Part shown: positions 12,532-24,500 of the stretch, in pieces
Position numbering within the stretch: the stretch's first letter is position 1
How the letters are laid out: each line of letters starts with the position of its first letter
NCBI GenBank assembly: GCA_047495785.1
Contig: JBLDXI010000023.1
Span: 1-64,000 of the forward strand
Source: Lepidodermella squamata
Lineage: Eukaryota > Gastrotricha
Reading direction: 5' to 3'
Length of the DNA stretch: 64,000 bases
Made by a program: the position numbers and the translations under genes
The notes under the pieces: generated by a model
Told to the model about the DNA's origin: nothing
The model's database searches: none
The model's input: the letters and a program-made list of their open reading frames with translations, nothing else

Positions 12532-13976
12532 GTTCGGCGACTGCAGACGCTCCTCCTTTAAACTTCAATTCTTCGTCTTCTAATCTTCTCTCCCCTTGTA
12601 ATCTTTATCTATATGCTTATCATTTTCTTGAAGCCGTTCTGTATTTTGAAAGTTCCTCGACTTTGGGTTTAATCGATACTGGCGCTGTAGTTAGCGTCGT
12701 TACTCGATCTTTTGCTGTAAAAAATAATTTGAAAGTTGATGAGACATGGGCGCCTAAGCTCGCGACGGCGGGTGGCGATCGTCTTTTAGCTGTTGGTGTT
12801 TGTCAGGCCGATTTTTCATTTAAAGGCCAAAATTTGAAGCATCTTTTTGTCGTGGTTGAAGGTCTTGTAGGTCGTGATGTTATTCTTGGCCTCGATTTCT
12901 TGTATAAATTTGTACAATTCATTTCCTTATCCCCTAAAGGATTAGTTCTAAAAGGTTCCGCCGACCTGATTCAACTTAACTCGATAAATTTTGATTTAGC
13001 TGCGACTTGGGAATATCAACGTTTCCAAGCTAATGCTGGTGAGGTACTTTATTCGTTAAATTTTTCGCGTAATTTTTTGGGCGATGAGGCGTTGGAGCCT
13101 GCGCCTCATAGCCAAATGCCGATTTTGACGAATTATTCAGCAGTAGAATGGTCGTACTTACCGATTGAGGCGAAAGCTGGTGCATTGTTGAGTCACCGTG
13201 AATTTCGTTGTTTGCCTGATTCGTGTATTAATCATTTTTCGCTTGCTGCTTCGCCGTGTGGACACTCTAGTAAGGAGGGAGAACAGTGTCAAGCTGTAGG
13301 GGAAACCCGACCTCCGACTTTACCTGTTGTGTCTGGCGGTAAGATCGGTCAATCTGATTGTCGTTATCATGCACCATCCGGCGCTGTGAGTGAAGAAGCT
13401 AAATACGATTGGAAAATTGACATTGATGATCCTATCATGAAGGAAAAATTTTGTTCTTACCTTGATCAGAATCGTGATCTTTTCTCTGTGAATAAGTTTC
13501 AATTTGGAACTGTTAAGGGTTTTGTTTTCTCGATTGACACTGGCGATTCTAAGCCAATCAGAGCCCCTCGACAGCGTCAGAGCCTTGCGGAAGCCGAGTA
13601 CATTCAGCGAGAGACCGAGGAACAAGCTAAACACAATATTGTTCGTCCCTCCTCGTCTGATTGGCGCTCAGAAGCCTTTTGCGTTGATAAGGATCACGGC
13701 GCCGGGCTACGAATTGTTTACAATTATAAACCTCTAAATCGGGTGACAATTAAAGATTCTTACATTCCGCCGAGAATTGATGATTTGACAGATGCGATAG
13801 GTAAGGCTTCTGTGTTCGCAAAGATCGACCTTGCTAGCGGTTATTGGCAGGTGAAACTCGATGAGGAATCTATTCAAAAAACCGCATTTCGAACTAGGTC
13901 AAATTTGTGGGAATTTACGGTTTTACCATTTGGTGTCACAAATGCCCCAGCGTTTTTTTCAGCGAATGATGGATAA
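12528..13976 (+). CDS. Pol, 5' part: protease and start of reverse transcriptase
   Basis: This frame is -1 to gag and has no ATG at the junction, so it is probably expressed as a Gag-Pol fusion. An aspartic protease is visible at about 12660-12960: LIDTGA active site and a downstream ILGLDFL motif. A poorly conserved linker follows to about 13390. The RT N-terminal half then runs through FAKIDLASGYWQVKL and LPFGVTNAPA. The frame ends early at TAA 13974-13976, because a run of seven T (13953-13959) shifts it. The rest of RT continues in the +1-shifted frame. This is either a disabling mutation or a homopolymer sequencing error. Confidence 0.9.
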   Translation, partial: LGSATADAPPLNFNSSSSNLLSPCNLYLYAYHFLEAVLYFESSSTLGLIDTGAVVSVVTRSFAVKNNLKVDETWAPKLATAGGDRLLAVGVCQADFSFKGQNLKHLFVVVEGLVGRDVILGLDFLYKFVQFISLSPKGLVLKGSADLIQLNSINFDLAATWEYQRFQANAGEVLYSLNFSRNFLGDEALEPAPHSQMPILTNYSAVEWSYLPIEAKAGALLSHREFRCLPDSCINHFSLAASPCGHSSKEGEQCQAVGETRPPTLPVVSGGKIGQSDCRYHAPSGAVSEEAKYDWKIDIDDPIMKEKFCSYLDQNRDLFSVNKFQFGTVKGFVFSIDTGDSKPIRAPRQRQSLAEAEYIQRETEEQAKHNIVRPSSSDWRSEAFCVDKDHGAGLRIVYNYKPLNRVTIKDSYIPPRIDDLTDAIGKASVFAKIDLASGYWQVKLDEESIQKTAFRTRSNLWEFTVLPFGVTNAPAFFSANDG

Positions 13977-16464
13977 GGTACTCGACGGTTTGGCCTACAA
14001 AATTTGTGTAGATTACATCGATGACATTTTGATTTGGGCTGACTCACCTGAGCAACTTTTGGAACGAGTAGCACTGGTCCTAGAACGGTTGCGAACATAC
14101 GGCTTGACGGCGAAATTGTCGAAATGCGAGTTCGGTGTGAAAAGGGTCAAGTTTCTAGGTCATATTTTGACTGATCGTGGAATTGAACCTGATCCGGATA
14201 AGGTGAAGGCGATTTCTGAGTATGCGGTGCCAGATTCGAAGAAGAAAGTGCGAGCTTTTGTAGGTATGACCTCGTTTTTACGGAAATTTTGTCCAAATTA
14301 CGCTGAAATGGCTGCTCCATTGCATGAATTGGGGTCAGTGAAAGGCAAATTTGCGTGGAACGATGATTGCCAGCGGGCTTTTGAACTTTTGAAATCGAAA
14401 TTTTTATCGTTTCCTGTTCTCTCCAATCCTGATATGCGCGCGCCTTTTCGTCTTTACACTGATGCGAGCGATCGTGCGATCGGCGGGATGTTGTTGCAGG
14501 AACAAGGCGGTAAATTGCGCTTGATAGCTGCTGTTAGTCGCGTCTTATCTGCTGCTGAGCGTCGATATACCGTGACTGAGCGAGAAGCGTTGGCGGCCAA
14601 GTGGTGTATTTGCGACCAGTTTAGGATTTACCTTCAATTTCAGAGGTTTACTTTGGTTACAGACCATAAAGCTCTTCTTTGGCTGCACAATATGCGTGAT
14701 CCTACCAAGCGTGTGTGGCGTTGGATATTAGAGTTGCAAGACTACGAATTCGACGTCGTACATTGCGAGGGGGCGATGCAACTTGCTGATGCTCTAACGC
14801 GTTCCGAGAATTTTCCGGTTGATGATAGCGAGTCTCTTGAGAACCCTTTACCGGGAATGGTTTTGATTAATCATATCGATTTTCGGCAGGAGTTTTCTTT
14901 CGATAAACAGGCGTTTTTAGCTGCTCAGCTCTCCGACGACGAACTCGGCCCTGTTTTATCCAGGTTTAAGGAAGATTCTTCAGTGGTTCCCGATGCCAGT
15001 GATTTCCCTAATTGGAGATCGAAGTTGCTGCTGGCCAATTGGGATTCGATCGAATTTCTGGATGATGTGTTTCGTCTTCGGTTGCATGATGGCCGTAGGG
15101 TTGTGCTTCTTCCGTTGGCATTTCGGTATGAAGTCCTGTTGCAGTTTCACGAGGCGAAAGCATCCGCTCATTTTGCGACTCGTCGTACCTTGATTCGCCT
15201 GCGTTTGGCCTATTATTGGCCTGGTATGGCGTCTGATGTTCGTGTTTACGTTCAGGGTTGCGAACGTTGCATGGAGCGGAAGGCGACTACGAAGACTAAG
15301 GCGGCCCCTAATGAGCAACAGCTTCGTCCAACTGAGCCTTGGCAGGTAATTGCGATAGACGTCGTTGATCCTTTGCCCAGATCGAAACGGGGTAACCGTT
15401 ATATTTTGACGGTGGTTGATGCTTTTTCGAAGTGGGGTGAAGCTTTTCCACTTAATAATATGAAGGCTTCGGCCGTTATTCGTTGTCTAACCCATTTTTT
15501 CAGTCTTCATGGCTGGCCGGCTGTACTTTTGTCTGATAGGGGTTCACAGTTTGAGTCTAGGCTTGTTGCGGGTCTCTGCAAAATGTACGGGATTCAGAAA
15601 CGGCGTACGACGGCCTATTATCCCCAAGGCAATTCGTTTGTCGAGCGGCTTAATCGCACTGTTGGTGACATGTTGTCGGTGTACGCTGACAAGGACAAGA
15701 AGACGTGGGACGAGCATCTCGACATCGTCATGGCAGCTTATCGCTCGGTTGTTCATGAATCGCATGGACTCTCTCCTCACGAGGCGGCTACTGGTTTTCC
15801 TCCTCAGCATCCTGGGTTCTTCCTGGCTCCACCTGTTTTGGCAGCTGGTGTTGGTGCCGATGATTTGATCGCAAAACATGCTGAACGAATGGCGTCCACG
15901 TGTCGGACGGTTTGGGAGCGGGCAACGGTTGCGTTGGATAAGGCTTTGGCGGTTCGAAAGGAGCGTTTTCTGCGGAAAAGTCGGAAGCGGTCTTTTCAGA
16001 TTGGCGATTTGGTCAGGCGGGAGGTGCCGGTGCGTTCTGGTAAATTCGCAGATCGGTACGAGGGACCATTTCGTATTGTTGAGCTTCGCGGTCCTAATGT
16101 TGTGTCCATTTGGCGTCCGAACACTCCACTTTTACCTTTCACAATTAATGTTTCAAAACTTTTATATTGGCATGAACGAGTTGATTTACCTCTGAGTCCA
16201 GATGTTGTCAATGTTCCGATGATAGTGCCTGATGTTCCTATTCTGGTTTCTGATGTTATCGATCTTGGTTCTGTTTCTGCACCTTCAAATTCTGTTGTTC
16301 CTCAGCTTCCGCTGAAGATAATTCTCAAAAAGACAGATAGTGGTTGGAAACGGGTCGAGGATCTGATTCGCCCCAAATTGACTTTGCGCCTCAAGTTGCC
16401 TGTTACGCGTCCTCGTCGCGTCATCAATCTACCAGCAAAATTCAAAGATTATGATTTAACATGA
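13960..16464 (+). CDS. Pol, 3' part: RT C-terminus, RNase H, integrase
   Basis: The open frame continues from the T-run. It has the RT catalytic box VDYIDDIL near 14010, then RT thumb and connection. RNase H spans about 14440-14810, with LYTDASDRAIGG, TEREALA, TDHKALLWL and ADALTR. Integrase begins with an H2C2 zinc-binding segment (...YYWPGM...CERC, about 15150-15290). A DDE core follows: AIDVVDP, LLSDRGSQFES, PQGNSFVERLNRT. After it comes a GPY/F-type module near YEGPFRIVEL. No chromodomain is obvious. The frame ends at TGA 16462-16464. The listed start is the shift point, not an initiation codon. Confidence 0.92.
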   Translation, partial: QRMMDKVLDGLAYKICVDYIDDILIWADSPEQLLERVALVLERLRTYGLTAKLSKCEFGVKRVKFLGHILTDRGIEPDPDKVKAISEYAVPDSKKKVRAFVGMTSFLRKFCPNYAEMAAPLHELGSVKGKFAWNDDCQRAFELLKSKFLSFPVLSNPDMRAPFRLYTDASDRAIGGMLLQEQGGKLRLIAAVSRVLSAAERRYTVTEREALAAKWCICDQFRIYLQFQRFTLVTDHKALLWLHNMRDPTKRVWRWILELQDYEFDVVHCEGAMQLADALTRSENFPVDDSESLENPLPGMVLINHIDFRQEFSFDKQAFLAAQLSDDELGPVLSRFKEDSSVVPDASDFPNWRSKLLLANWDSIEFLDDVFRLRLHDGRRVVLLPLAFRYEVLLQFHEAKASAHFATRRTLIRLRLAYYWPGMASDVRVYVQGCERCMERKATTKTKAAPNEQQLRPTEPWQVIAIDVVDPLPRSKRGNRYILTVVDAFSKWGEAFPLNNMKASAVIRCLTHFFSLHGWPAVLLSDRGSQFESRLVAGLCKMYGIQKRRTTAYYPQGNSFVERLNRTVGDMLSVYADKDKKTWDEHLDIVMAAYRSVVHESHGLSPHEAATGFPPQHPGFFLAPPVLAAGVGADDLIAKHAERMASTCRTVWERATVALDKALAVRKERFLRKSRKRSFQIGDLVRREVPVRSGKFADRYEGPFRIVELRGPNVVSIWRPNTPLLPFTINVSKLLYWHERVDLPLSPDVVNVPMIVPDVPILVSDVIDLGSVSAPSNSVVPQLPLKIILKKTDSGWKRVEDLIRPKLTLRLKLPVTRPRRVINLPAKFKDYDLT

Positions 16465-16775
16465 AGTTTTTGTGTGTTTTTCACTTACATTGGTTTTGGC
16501 CAGATCATTGTTGGTGGAGTTACCGCATCCGCTGGTGTTGGTTGTTAGATGTGATTGCGGTTTGGCAATTGGCGTTCATTGTTCTAATTCAAGTCGATCG
16601 CGTGCTGCTTCATTTTGTGCTGTTCTATTTTCACGGCAAGTTCGTGCAACCGTTTTCACGGCTGCGTTCGTCTTTGCGGCGAAGCGTTTGATCTTGATGA
16701 ACATATGTTGTTGTTGTGGTTTCGTGCACTGGTTTTGCCACCACGGCTTCCTCCACTTTCTAGGGCGGGGGAGTG
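16465..16775 (+). other. Element 3' untranslated region with polypurine tract
   Basis: Between the pol stop and the 3' LTR. An ATG overlapping the pol stop opens a 76-codon hydrophobic, Trp-rich frame; it has no recognisable env features and I do not call it a gene. The polypurine tract AGGGCGGGGGAG (16762-16773) lies directly before TG and the LTR, as needed for plus-strand priming. Confidence 0.7.
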
Positions 16776-17087
16776 TATAACGGCTCATCAGCCTTCAGCT
16801 TTGCCTCGAGTCAAGAATGCCCTGGCTCAACTTACCTTCGGATCCATAATTAATGTAAATATGTTATACATCCATGGAATTATAATAATTAATAATCTAA
16901 AAGAATATAAATAATAATTAATGTATATATATGTGAATACTTAATGAAAGATGTTATATTGTTATAGCGTGGAGAACCTGATTTGGGGTTCTGTTTAGGA
17001 AATAAAGATCAGTCTTGGCGGATTCAGCTTGAGTGTTACTTATAATTTAGTTATACTGAACCAGGTCACGGTAATAGACCGTTTTAT
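16776..17087 (+). repeat. 3' LTR of Ty3/gypsy element
   Basis: 312 bp, identical by eye to 10661-10972. It is followed directly by satellite sequence resuming at ACCGGTCATCC, the same phase at which the satellite was broken at 10660. Confidence 0.93.
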
Positions 17088-17787
17088 ACCGGTCATCCGA
17101 ATTGTACGCGAATCGCCTGCAAACGTGTTTGCGCTTGCTGCCACTAACAAATAGAGCACGGCTATGCGTGATTTGCCCGGTTTCAGGATGATGCCGAACA
17201 TGGGCGACACGTGCAAGGGCTGCTAATAGCGATTCCAGCCAGTTTTGGCTGGCAGCGAAATACCGGTCATCCGAATTGTACGCGAATCGCCTGCACACGT
17301 GTTTGCGCTTGCTGCCACTAACAAATAGAGCACGGCTATGCGTGATTTGCCCGGTTTCAGGATGATGCCGAACATGGGCGACACGAGCAAGGGCTGCTAA
17401 TAGCGATTCCAGCCAGTTTTGGCTGGCAGCGAAATACCGGTCATCCGAATTGTACGCGAATCGCCTGCAAACGTGTTTGCGCTTGCTGCCACTAACGAAT
17501 AGAGCACGGCTATGCGTGATTTGCCCGGTTTCAGGATGATGCCGAACATGGGCGACACGTGCAAGGGCTGCTAATAGCGATTCCAGCCAGTTTTGGCTGG
17601 CAGCGAAATACCGGTCATCCGAATTGTACGCGAATCGCCTGCAAACGTGTTTGCGCTTGCTGCCACTAACGAATAGAGCACGGCTATGCGTGATTTGCCC
17701 GGTTTCAGGATGATGCCGAACATGGGCGACACGTGCAAGGGCTGCTAATAGCGATTCCAGCCAGTTTTGGCTGGCAGCGAAATACCG
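17088..17787. repeat. Satellite block, four 174-bp monomers
   Basis: Exactly four monomers plus 4 bp (700 bp) lie between the 3' LTR and the next LTR. Confidence 0.95.
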
Positions 17788-18099
17788 TATAACGGCTCAT
17801 CAGCCTTCAGCTTTGCCTCGAGTCAAGAATGCCCTGGCTCAACTTACCTTCGGATCCATAATTAATGTAAATATGTTATACATCCATGGAATTATAATAA
17901 TTAATAATCTAAAAGAATATAAATAATAATTAATGTATATATATGTGAATACTTAATGAAAGATGTTATATTGTTATAGCGTGGAGAACCTGATTTGGGG
18001 TTCTGTTTAGGAAATAAAGATCAGTCTTGGCGGATTCAGCTTGAGTGTTACTTATAATTTAGTTATACTGAACCAGGTCACGGTAATAGACCGTTTTAT
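17788..18099 (+). repeat. Solo LTR 1
   Basis: A 312-bp LTR without internal sequence, the same length and apparently the same sequence as the LTRs of the full element. It is bounded by satellite ATACCG on the left and ACCGG on the right. It starts exactly 1012 bp after the start of the 3' LTR. Confidence 0.95.
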
Positions 18100-18799
18100 A
18101 CCGGTCATCCGAATTGTACGCGAATCGCCTGCAAACGTGTTTGCGCTTGCTGCCACTAACGAATAGAGCACGGCTATGCGTGATTTGCCCGGTTTCAGGA
18201 TGATGCCGAACATGGGCGACACGAGCAAGGGCTGCTAATAGCGATTCCAGCCAGTTTTGGCTGGCAGCGAAATACCGGTCATCCGAATTGTACGCGAATC
18301 GCCTGCAAACGTGTTTGCGCTTGCTGCCACTAACGAATAGAGCACGGCTATGCGTGATTTGCCCGGTTTCAGGATGATGCCGAACATGGGCGACACGTGC
18401 AAGGGCTGCTAATAGCGATTCCAGCCAGTTTTGGCTGGCAGCGAAATACCGGTCATCCGAATTGTACGCGAATTGCCTGCAAACGTGTTTGCGCTTGCTG
18501 CCACTAACGAATAGAGCACGGCTATGCGTGATTTGCCCGGTTTCAGGATGATGCCGAACATGGGCGACACGTGCAAGGGCTGCTAATAGCGATTCCAGCC
18601 AGTTTTGGCTGGCAGCGAAATACCGGTCATCCGAATTGTACGCGAATCGCCTGCAAACGTGTTTGCGCTTGCTGCCACTAACGAATAGAGCACGGCTATG
18701 CGTGATTTGCCCGGTTTCAGGATGATGCCGAACATGGGCGACACGTGCAAGGGCTGCTAATAGCGATTCCAGCCAGTTTTGGCTGGCAGCGAAATACCG
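18100..18799. repeat. Satellite block, four 174-bp monomers
   Basis: 700 bp. The third monomer carries the private change CGAATTGCCTG (AATTGCCT at 18471), shared with the matching monomer 1012 bp downstream. Confidence 0.95.
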
Positions 18800-19111
18800 T
18801 ATAACGGCTCATCAGCCTTCAGCTTTGCCTCGAGTCAAGAATGCCCTGGCTCAACTTACCTTCGGATCCATAATTAATGTAAATATGTTATACATCCATG
18901 GAATTATAATAATTAATAATCTAAAAGAATATAAATAATAATTAATGTATATATATGTGAATACTTAATGAAAGATGTTATATTGTTATAGCGTGGAGAA
19001 CCTGATTTGGGGTTCTGTTTAGGAAATAAAGATCAGTCTTGGCGGATTCAGCTTGAGTGTTACTTATAATTTAGTTATACTGAACCAGGTCACGGTAATA
19101 GACCGTTTTAT
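18800..19111 (+). repeat. Solo LTR 2
   Basis: 312 bp, same junctions with the satellite as solo LTR 1, and exactly 1012 bp after it. Confidence 0.95.
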
Positions 19112-21530
19112 ACCGGTCATCCGAATTGTACGCGAATCGCCTGCAAACGTGTTTGCGCTTGCTGCCACTAACGAATAGAGCACGGCTATGCGTGATTTGC
19201 CCGGTTTCAGGATGATGCCGAACATGGGCGACACGAGCAAGGGCTGCTAATAGCGATTCCAGCCAGTTTTGGCTGGCAGCGAAATACCGGTCATCCGAAT
19301 TGTACGCGAATCGCCTGCAAACGTGTTTGCGCTTGCTGCCACTAACAAATAGAGCACGGCTATGCGTGATTTGCCCGGTTTCAGGATGATGCCGAACATG
19401 GGCGACACGTGCAAGGGCTGCTAATAGCGATTCCAGCCAGTTTTGGCTGGCAGCGAAATACCGGTCATCCGAATTGTACGCGAATTGCCTGCAAACGTGT
19501 TTGCGCTTGCTGCCACTAACGAATAGAGCACGGCTATGCGTGATTTGCCCGGTTTCAGGATGATGCCGAACATGGGCGACACGTGCAAGGGCTGCTAATA
19601 GCGATTCCAGCCAGTTTTGGCTGGCAGCGAAATACCGGTCATCCGAATTGTACGCGAATCGCCTGCACACGTGTTTGCGCTTGCTGCCACTAACGAATAG
19701 AGCACGGCTATGCGTGATTTGCCCGGTTTCAGGATGATGCCGAACATGGGCGACACGAGCAAGGGCTGCTAATAGCGATTCCAGCCAGTTTTGGCTGACA
19801 GCGAAATACCGGTCATCCGAATTGTACGCGAATCGCCTGCACACGTGTTTGCGCTTGCTGCCACTAACAAATAGAGCACGGCTATGCGTGATTTGCCCGG
19901 TTTCAGGATGATGCCGAACATGGGCGACACGAGCAAGGGCTGCTAATAGCGATTCCAGCCAGTTTTGGCTGGCAGCGAAATACCGGTCATCCGAATTGTA
20001 CGCGAATCGCCTGCAAACGTGTTTGCGCTTGCTGCCACTAACGAATAGAGCACGGCTATGCGTGATTTGCCCGGTTTCAGGATGATGCCGAACATGGGCG
20101 ACACGTGCAAGGGCTGCTAATAGCGATTCCAGCCAGTTTTGGCTGGCAGCGAAATACCGGTCATCCGAATTGTACGCGAATCGCCTGCAAACGTGTTTGC
20201 GCTTGCTGCCACTAACGAATAGAGCACGGCTATGCGTGATTTGCCCGGTTTCAGGATGATGCCGAACATGGGCGACACGTGCAAGGGCTGCTAATAGCGA
20301 TTCCAGCCAGTTTTGGCTGGCAGCGAAATACCGGTCATCCGAATTGTACGCGAATCGCCTGCAAACGTGTTTGCGCTTGCTGCCACTAACAAATGAAGCA
20401 CGGCTATGCGTGATTTGCCCGGTTTCAGGATGATGCCGAACATGGGCGACACGAGCAAGGGCTGCTAATAGCGATTCCAGCCAGTTTTGGCTGGCAGCGA
20501 AATACCGGTCATCCGAATTGTACGCGAATCGCCTGCAAACGTGTTTGCGCTTGCTGCCACTAACGAATAGAGCACGGCTATGCGTGATTTGCCCGGTTTC
20601 AGGATGATGCCGAACATGGGCGACACGTGCAAGGGCTGCTAATAGCGATTCCAGCCAGTTTTGGCTGCCAGCGAAATACCGGTCATCCGAATTGTACGCG
20701 AATCGCCTGCAAACGTGTTTGCGCTTGCTGCCACTAACAAATAGAGCACGGCTATGCGTGATTTGCCCGGTTTCAGGATGATGCCGAACATGGGCGACAC
20801 GAGCAAGGGCTGCTAATAGCGATTCCAGCCAGTTTTGGCTGCCAGCGAAATACCGGTCATCCGAATTGTACGCGAATCGCCTGCACACGTGTTTGCGCTT
20901 GCTGCCACTAACGAATAGAGCACGGCTATGCGTGATTTGCCCGGTTTCAGGATGATGCCGAACATGGGCGACACGAGCAAGGGCTGCTAATAGCGATTCC
21001 AGCCAGTTTTGGCTGCCAGCGAAATACCGGTCATCCGAATTGTACGCGAATCGCCTGCACACGTGTTTGCGCTTGCTGCCACTAACAAATAGAGCACGGC
21101 TATGCGTGATTTGCCCGGTTTCAGGATGATGCCGAACATGGGCGACACGAGCAAGGGCTGCTAATAGCGATTCCAGCCAGTTTTGGCTGGCAGCGAAATA
21201 CCGGTCATCCGAATTGTACGCGAATCGCCTGCAAACGTGTTTGCGCTTGCTGCCACTGACGAATAGAGCACGGCTATGCGTGATTTCTATGCGTGATTTG
21301 CCCGGTTTCAGGATGATGCCGAACATGGGCGACACGTGCAAGGGCTGCTAATAGCGATTCCAGCCAGTTTTGGCTGGCAGCGAAATACCGGTCATCCGAA
21401 TTGTACGCGAATCGCCTGCAAACGTGTTTGCGCTTGCTGCCACTAACGAATAGAGCACGGCTATGCGTGATTTGCCCGGTTTCAGGATGATGCCGAACAT
21501 GGGCGACACGTGCAAGGGCTGCTAGTAGCG
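19112..21530. repeat. Satellite array, 174-bp subfamily (continuation)
   Basis: About 14 monomers of the first subfamily. Near 21272-21297 a 14-bp segment (CTATGCGTGATTT and one base) is duplicated, a simple slippage event. The private variant AATTGCCT recurs at 19483. Confidence 0.95.
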
Positions 21531-24500
21531 ATTCCAGCCAGTTTTGGCTGGCAGCGAAATGCCGGTCATCCGAATTGTACGCGAATCGCCCGCAAACGTG
21601 TTTGCGCTTGCTGCCACTAACGAATAGAGCACGGCTATGCGTGATTTGCCCGGTTTCAGGATGATGCCGAACATGGGCGACACGTGCAAGGGCTGCTATA
21701 GCGATTCCAGCCAGTTTTGGCTGGCAGCGAAATGCCGGTCATCCGAATTGTACGCGAATCGCCTGCAAACGTGTTTGCGCTTGCTGCCACTAACGAATAG
21801 AGCACAGCTATGCGTGATTTGCCCGGTTTCAGGATGATGCCGAACATGGGCGACACGTGCAAAGGCTGCTATAGCGATTCCAGCCAGTTTTGGCTGGCAG
21901 CGAAATGCCGGCCATCCGAATTGTACGCGAATCGCCTGCAAACGTGTTTGCGCTTGCTGCCACTAACGAATAGAGCACAGCTATGCGTGATTTGCCCGGT
22001 TTCAGGATGATGCCGAACATGGGCGACACGTGCAAGGGCTGCTATAGCGATTCCAGCCAGTTTTGGCTGGCAGCGAAATGCCGGTCATCCGAATTGTACG
22101 CGAATCGCCTGCAAACGTGTTTGCGCTTGCTGCCACTAACGAATAGAGCACGGCTATGCGTGATTTGCCCGGTTTCAGGATGATGCCGAACATGGGCGAC
22201 ACGTGCAAGGGCTGCTATAGCGATTCCAGCCAGTTTTGGCTGGCAGCGAAATGCCGGCCATCCGAATTGTACGCGAATCGCCTGCAAACGTGTTTGCGCT
22301 TGCTGCCACTAACGAATAGAGCACAGCTATGCGTGATTTGCCCGGTTTCAGGATGATGCCGAACATGGGCGACACGTGCAAGGGCTGCTATAGCGATTCC
22401 AGCCAGTTTTGGCTGGCAGCGAAATGCCGGTCATCCGAATTGTACGCGAATCGCCTGCAAACGTGTTTGCGCTTGCTGCCACTAACGAATAGAGCACGGC
22501 TATGCGTGATTTGCCCGGTTTCAGGATGATGCCGAACATGGGCGACACGTGCAAGGGCTGCTAATAGCGATTCCAGCCAGTTTTGGCTGGCAGCGAAATG
22601 CCGGCCATCCGAATTGTACGCGAATCGCCTGCAAACGTGTTTGCGCTTGCTGCCACTAACGAATAGAGCACGGCTATGCGTGATTTGCCCGGTTTCAGGA
22701 TGATGCCGAACATGGGCGACACGTGCAAGGGCTGCTATAGCGATTCCAGCCAGTTTTGGCAGGCAGCGAAATACCGGTCATCCGAATTGTACGCGAATCG
22801 CCTGCAAACGTGTTTGCGCTTGCTGCCACTAACGAATAGAGCACAGCTATGCGTGATTTATCCGGTTTCAGGATGATGCCGAACATGGGCGACACGTGCA
22901 AAGGCCCCTGATAGCGATTCCAGCCAGTTTTGGCTGGCAGCGAAATGCCGGCCATCCGAATTGTACGCGAATCGCCTGCAAACGTGTTTGCGCTTGCTGC
23001 CACTAACGAATAGAGCACGGCTATGCGTGATTTGCCCGGTTTTTCAGGATGATGCCGAACATGGGCGACACGTGCAAAGGCCCCTGATAGCGATTCCAGC
23101 CAGTTTTGGCTGGCAGCGAAATACCGGTCATCCGAATTGTACGCGAATCGCCTGCAAACGTGTTTGCGCTTGCTGCCACTAACGAATAGAGCACAGCTAT
23201 GCGTGATTTGCCCGGTTTCAGGATGATGCCGAACATGGGCGACACGTGCAAGGGCTGCTATAGCGATTCCAGCCAGTTTTGGCTGGCAGCGAAATGCCGG
23301 TCATCCGAATTGTACGCGAATCGCCTGCAAACGTGTTTGCGCTTGCTGCCACTAACGAATAGAGCACGGCTATGCGTGATTTGCCCGGTTTCAGGATGAT
23401 GCCGAACATGGGCGACACGTGCAAGGGCTGCAATAGCGATTCCAGCCAGTTTTGGCTGGCAGCGAAATACCGGTCATCCGAATTGTACGCGAATCGCCTG
23501 TAAACGTGTTTGCGCTTGCTGCCACTAACGAATAGAGCACGGCTATGCGTGATTTGCCCGGTTTCAGGATGATGCCGAACATGGGCGACACGTGCAAGGG
23601 CTGCTATAGCGATTCCAGCCAGTTTTGGCTGGCAGCGAAATACCGGTCATCCGAATTGTACGCGAATCGCCTGCAAACGTGTTTGCGCTTGCTGCCACTA
23701 ACGAATAGAGCACAGCTATGCGTGATTTGCCCGGTTTCAGGATGATGCCGAACATGGGCGACACGTGCAAGGGCTGCAATAGCGATTCCAGCCAGTTTTG
23801 GCTGGCAGCGAAATACCGGTCATCCGAATTGTACGCGAATCGCCTGTAAACGTGTTTGCGCTTGCTGCCACTAACGAATAGAGCACAGCTATGCGTGATT
23901 TGCCCGGTTTCAGGATGATGCCGAACATGGGCGACACGTGCAAGGGCTGCTATAGCGATTCCAGCCAGTTTTGGCTGGCAGCGAAATGCCGGTCATCCGA
24001 ATTGTACGCGAATCGCCTGCAAACGTGTTTGCGCTTGCTGCCACTAACGAATAGAGCACGGCTATGCGTGATTTGCCCGGTTTCAGGATGATGCCGAACA
24101 TGGGCGACACGTGCAAGGGCTGCCAATAGCGATTCCAGCCAATTTTGGCTGGCAGCGAAATGCCGGTCATCCGAATTGTACGCGAATCGCCTGCAAACGT
24201 GTTTGCGCTTGCTGCCACTAACGAATAGAGCACGGCTATGCGTGATTTGCCCGGTTTCAGGATGATGCCGAACATGGGCGACACGTGCAAGGGCTGCTAT
24301 AGCGATTCCAGCCAGTTTTGGCTGGCAGCGAAATGCCGGTCATCCGAATTGTACGCGAATCGCCTGCAAACGTGTTTGCGCTTGCTGCCACTAACGAATA
24401 GAGCACGGCTATGCGTGATTTGCCCGGTTTCAGGATGATGCCGAACATGGGCGACACGTGCAAGGGCTGCTATAGCGATTCCAGCCAGTTTTGGCTGGCA

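Larger units (their letters stand above)
10661..17087 (+). mobile_element. Ty3/gypsy LTR retrotransposon inserted in satellite
   Basis: A full-length element with two 312-bp LTRs that look identical by eye. Internal order is primer-binding site, gag, protease, reverse transcriptase, RNase H, integrase, polypurine tract. Integrase after RNase H defines the Ty3/gypsy order. Satellite ACCG is present on both sides, so the target duplication is probably 4 bp; repeated bases at the ends allow up to 6 bp. Two defects or recoding points are visible: a -1 frame change between gag and pol, and a one-base T-run expansion inside the RT. Identical LTRs imply a recent insertion. Confidence 0.95.

Noticed and set aside
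16461-16691. env-like ORF after pol
   Set aside because: It is 76 codons, Trp-rich, without signal peptide, glycosylation pattern or fusion features; probably chance in the element 3' region.
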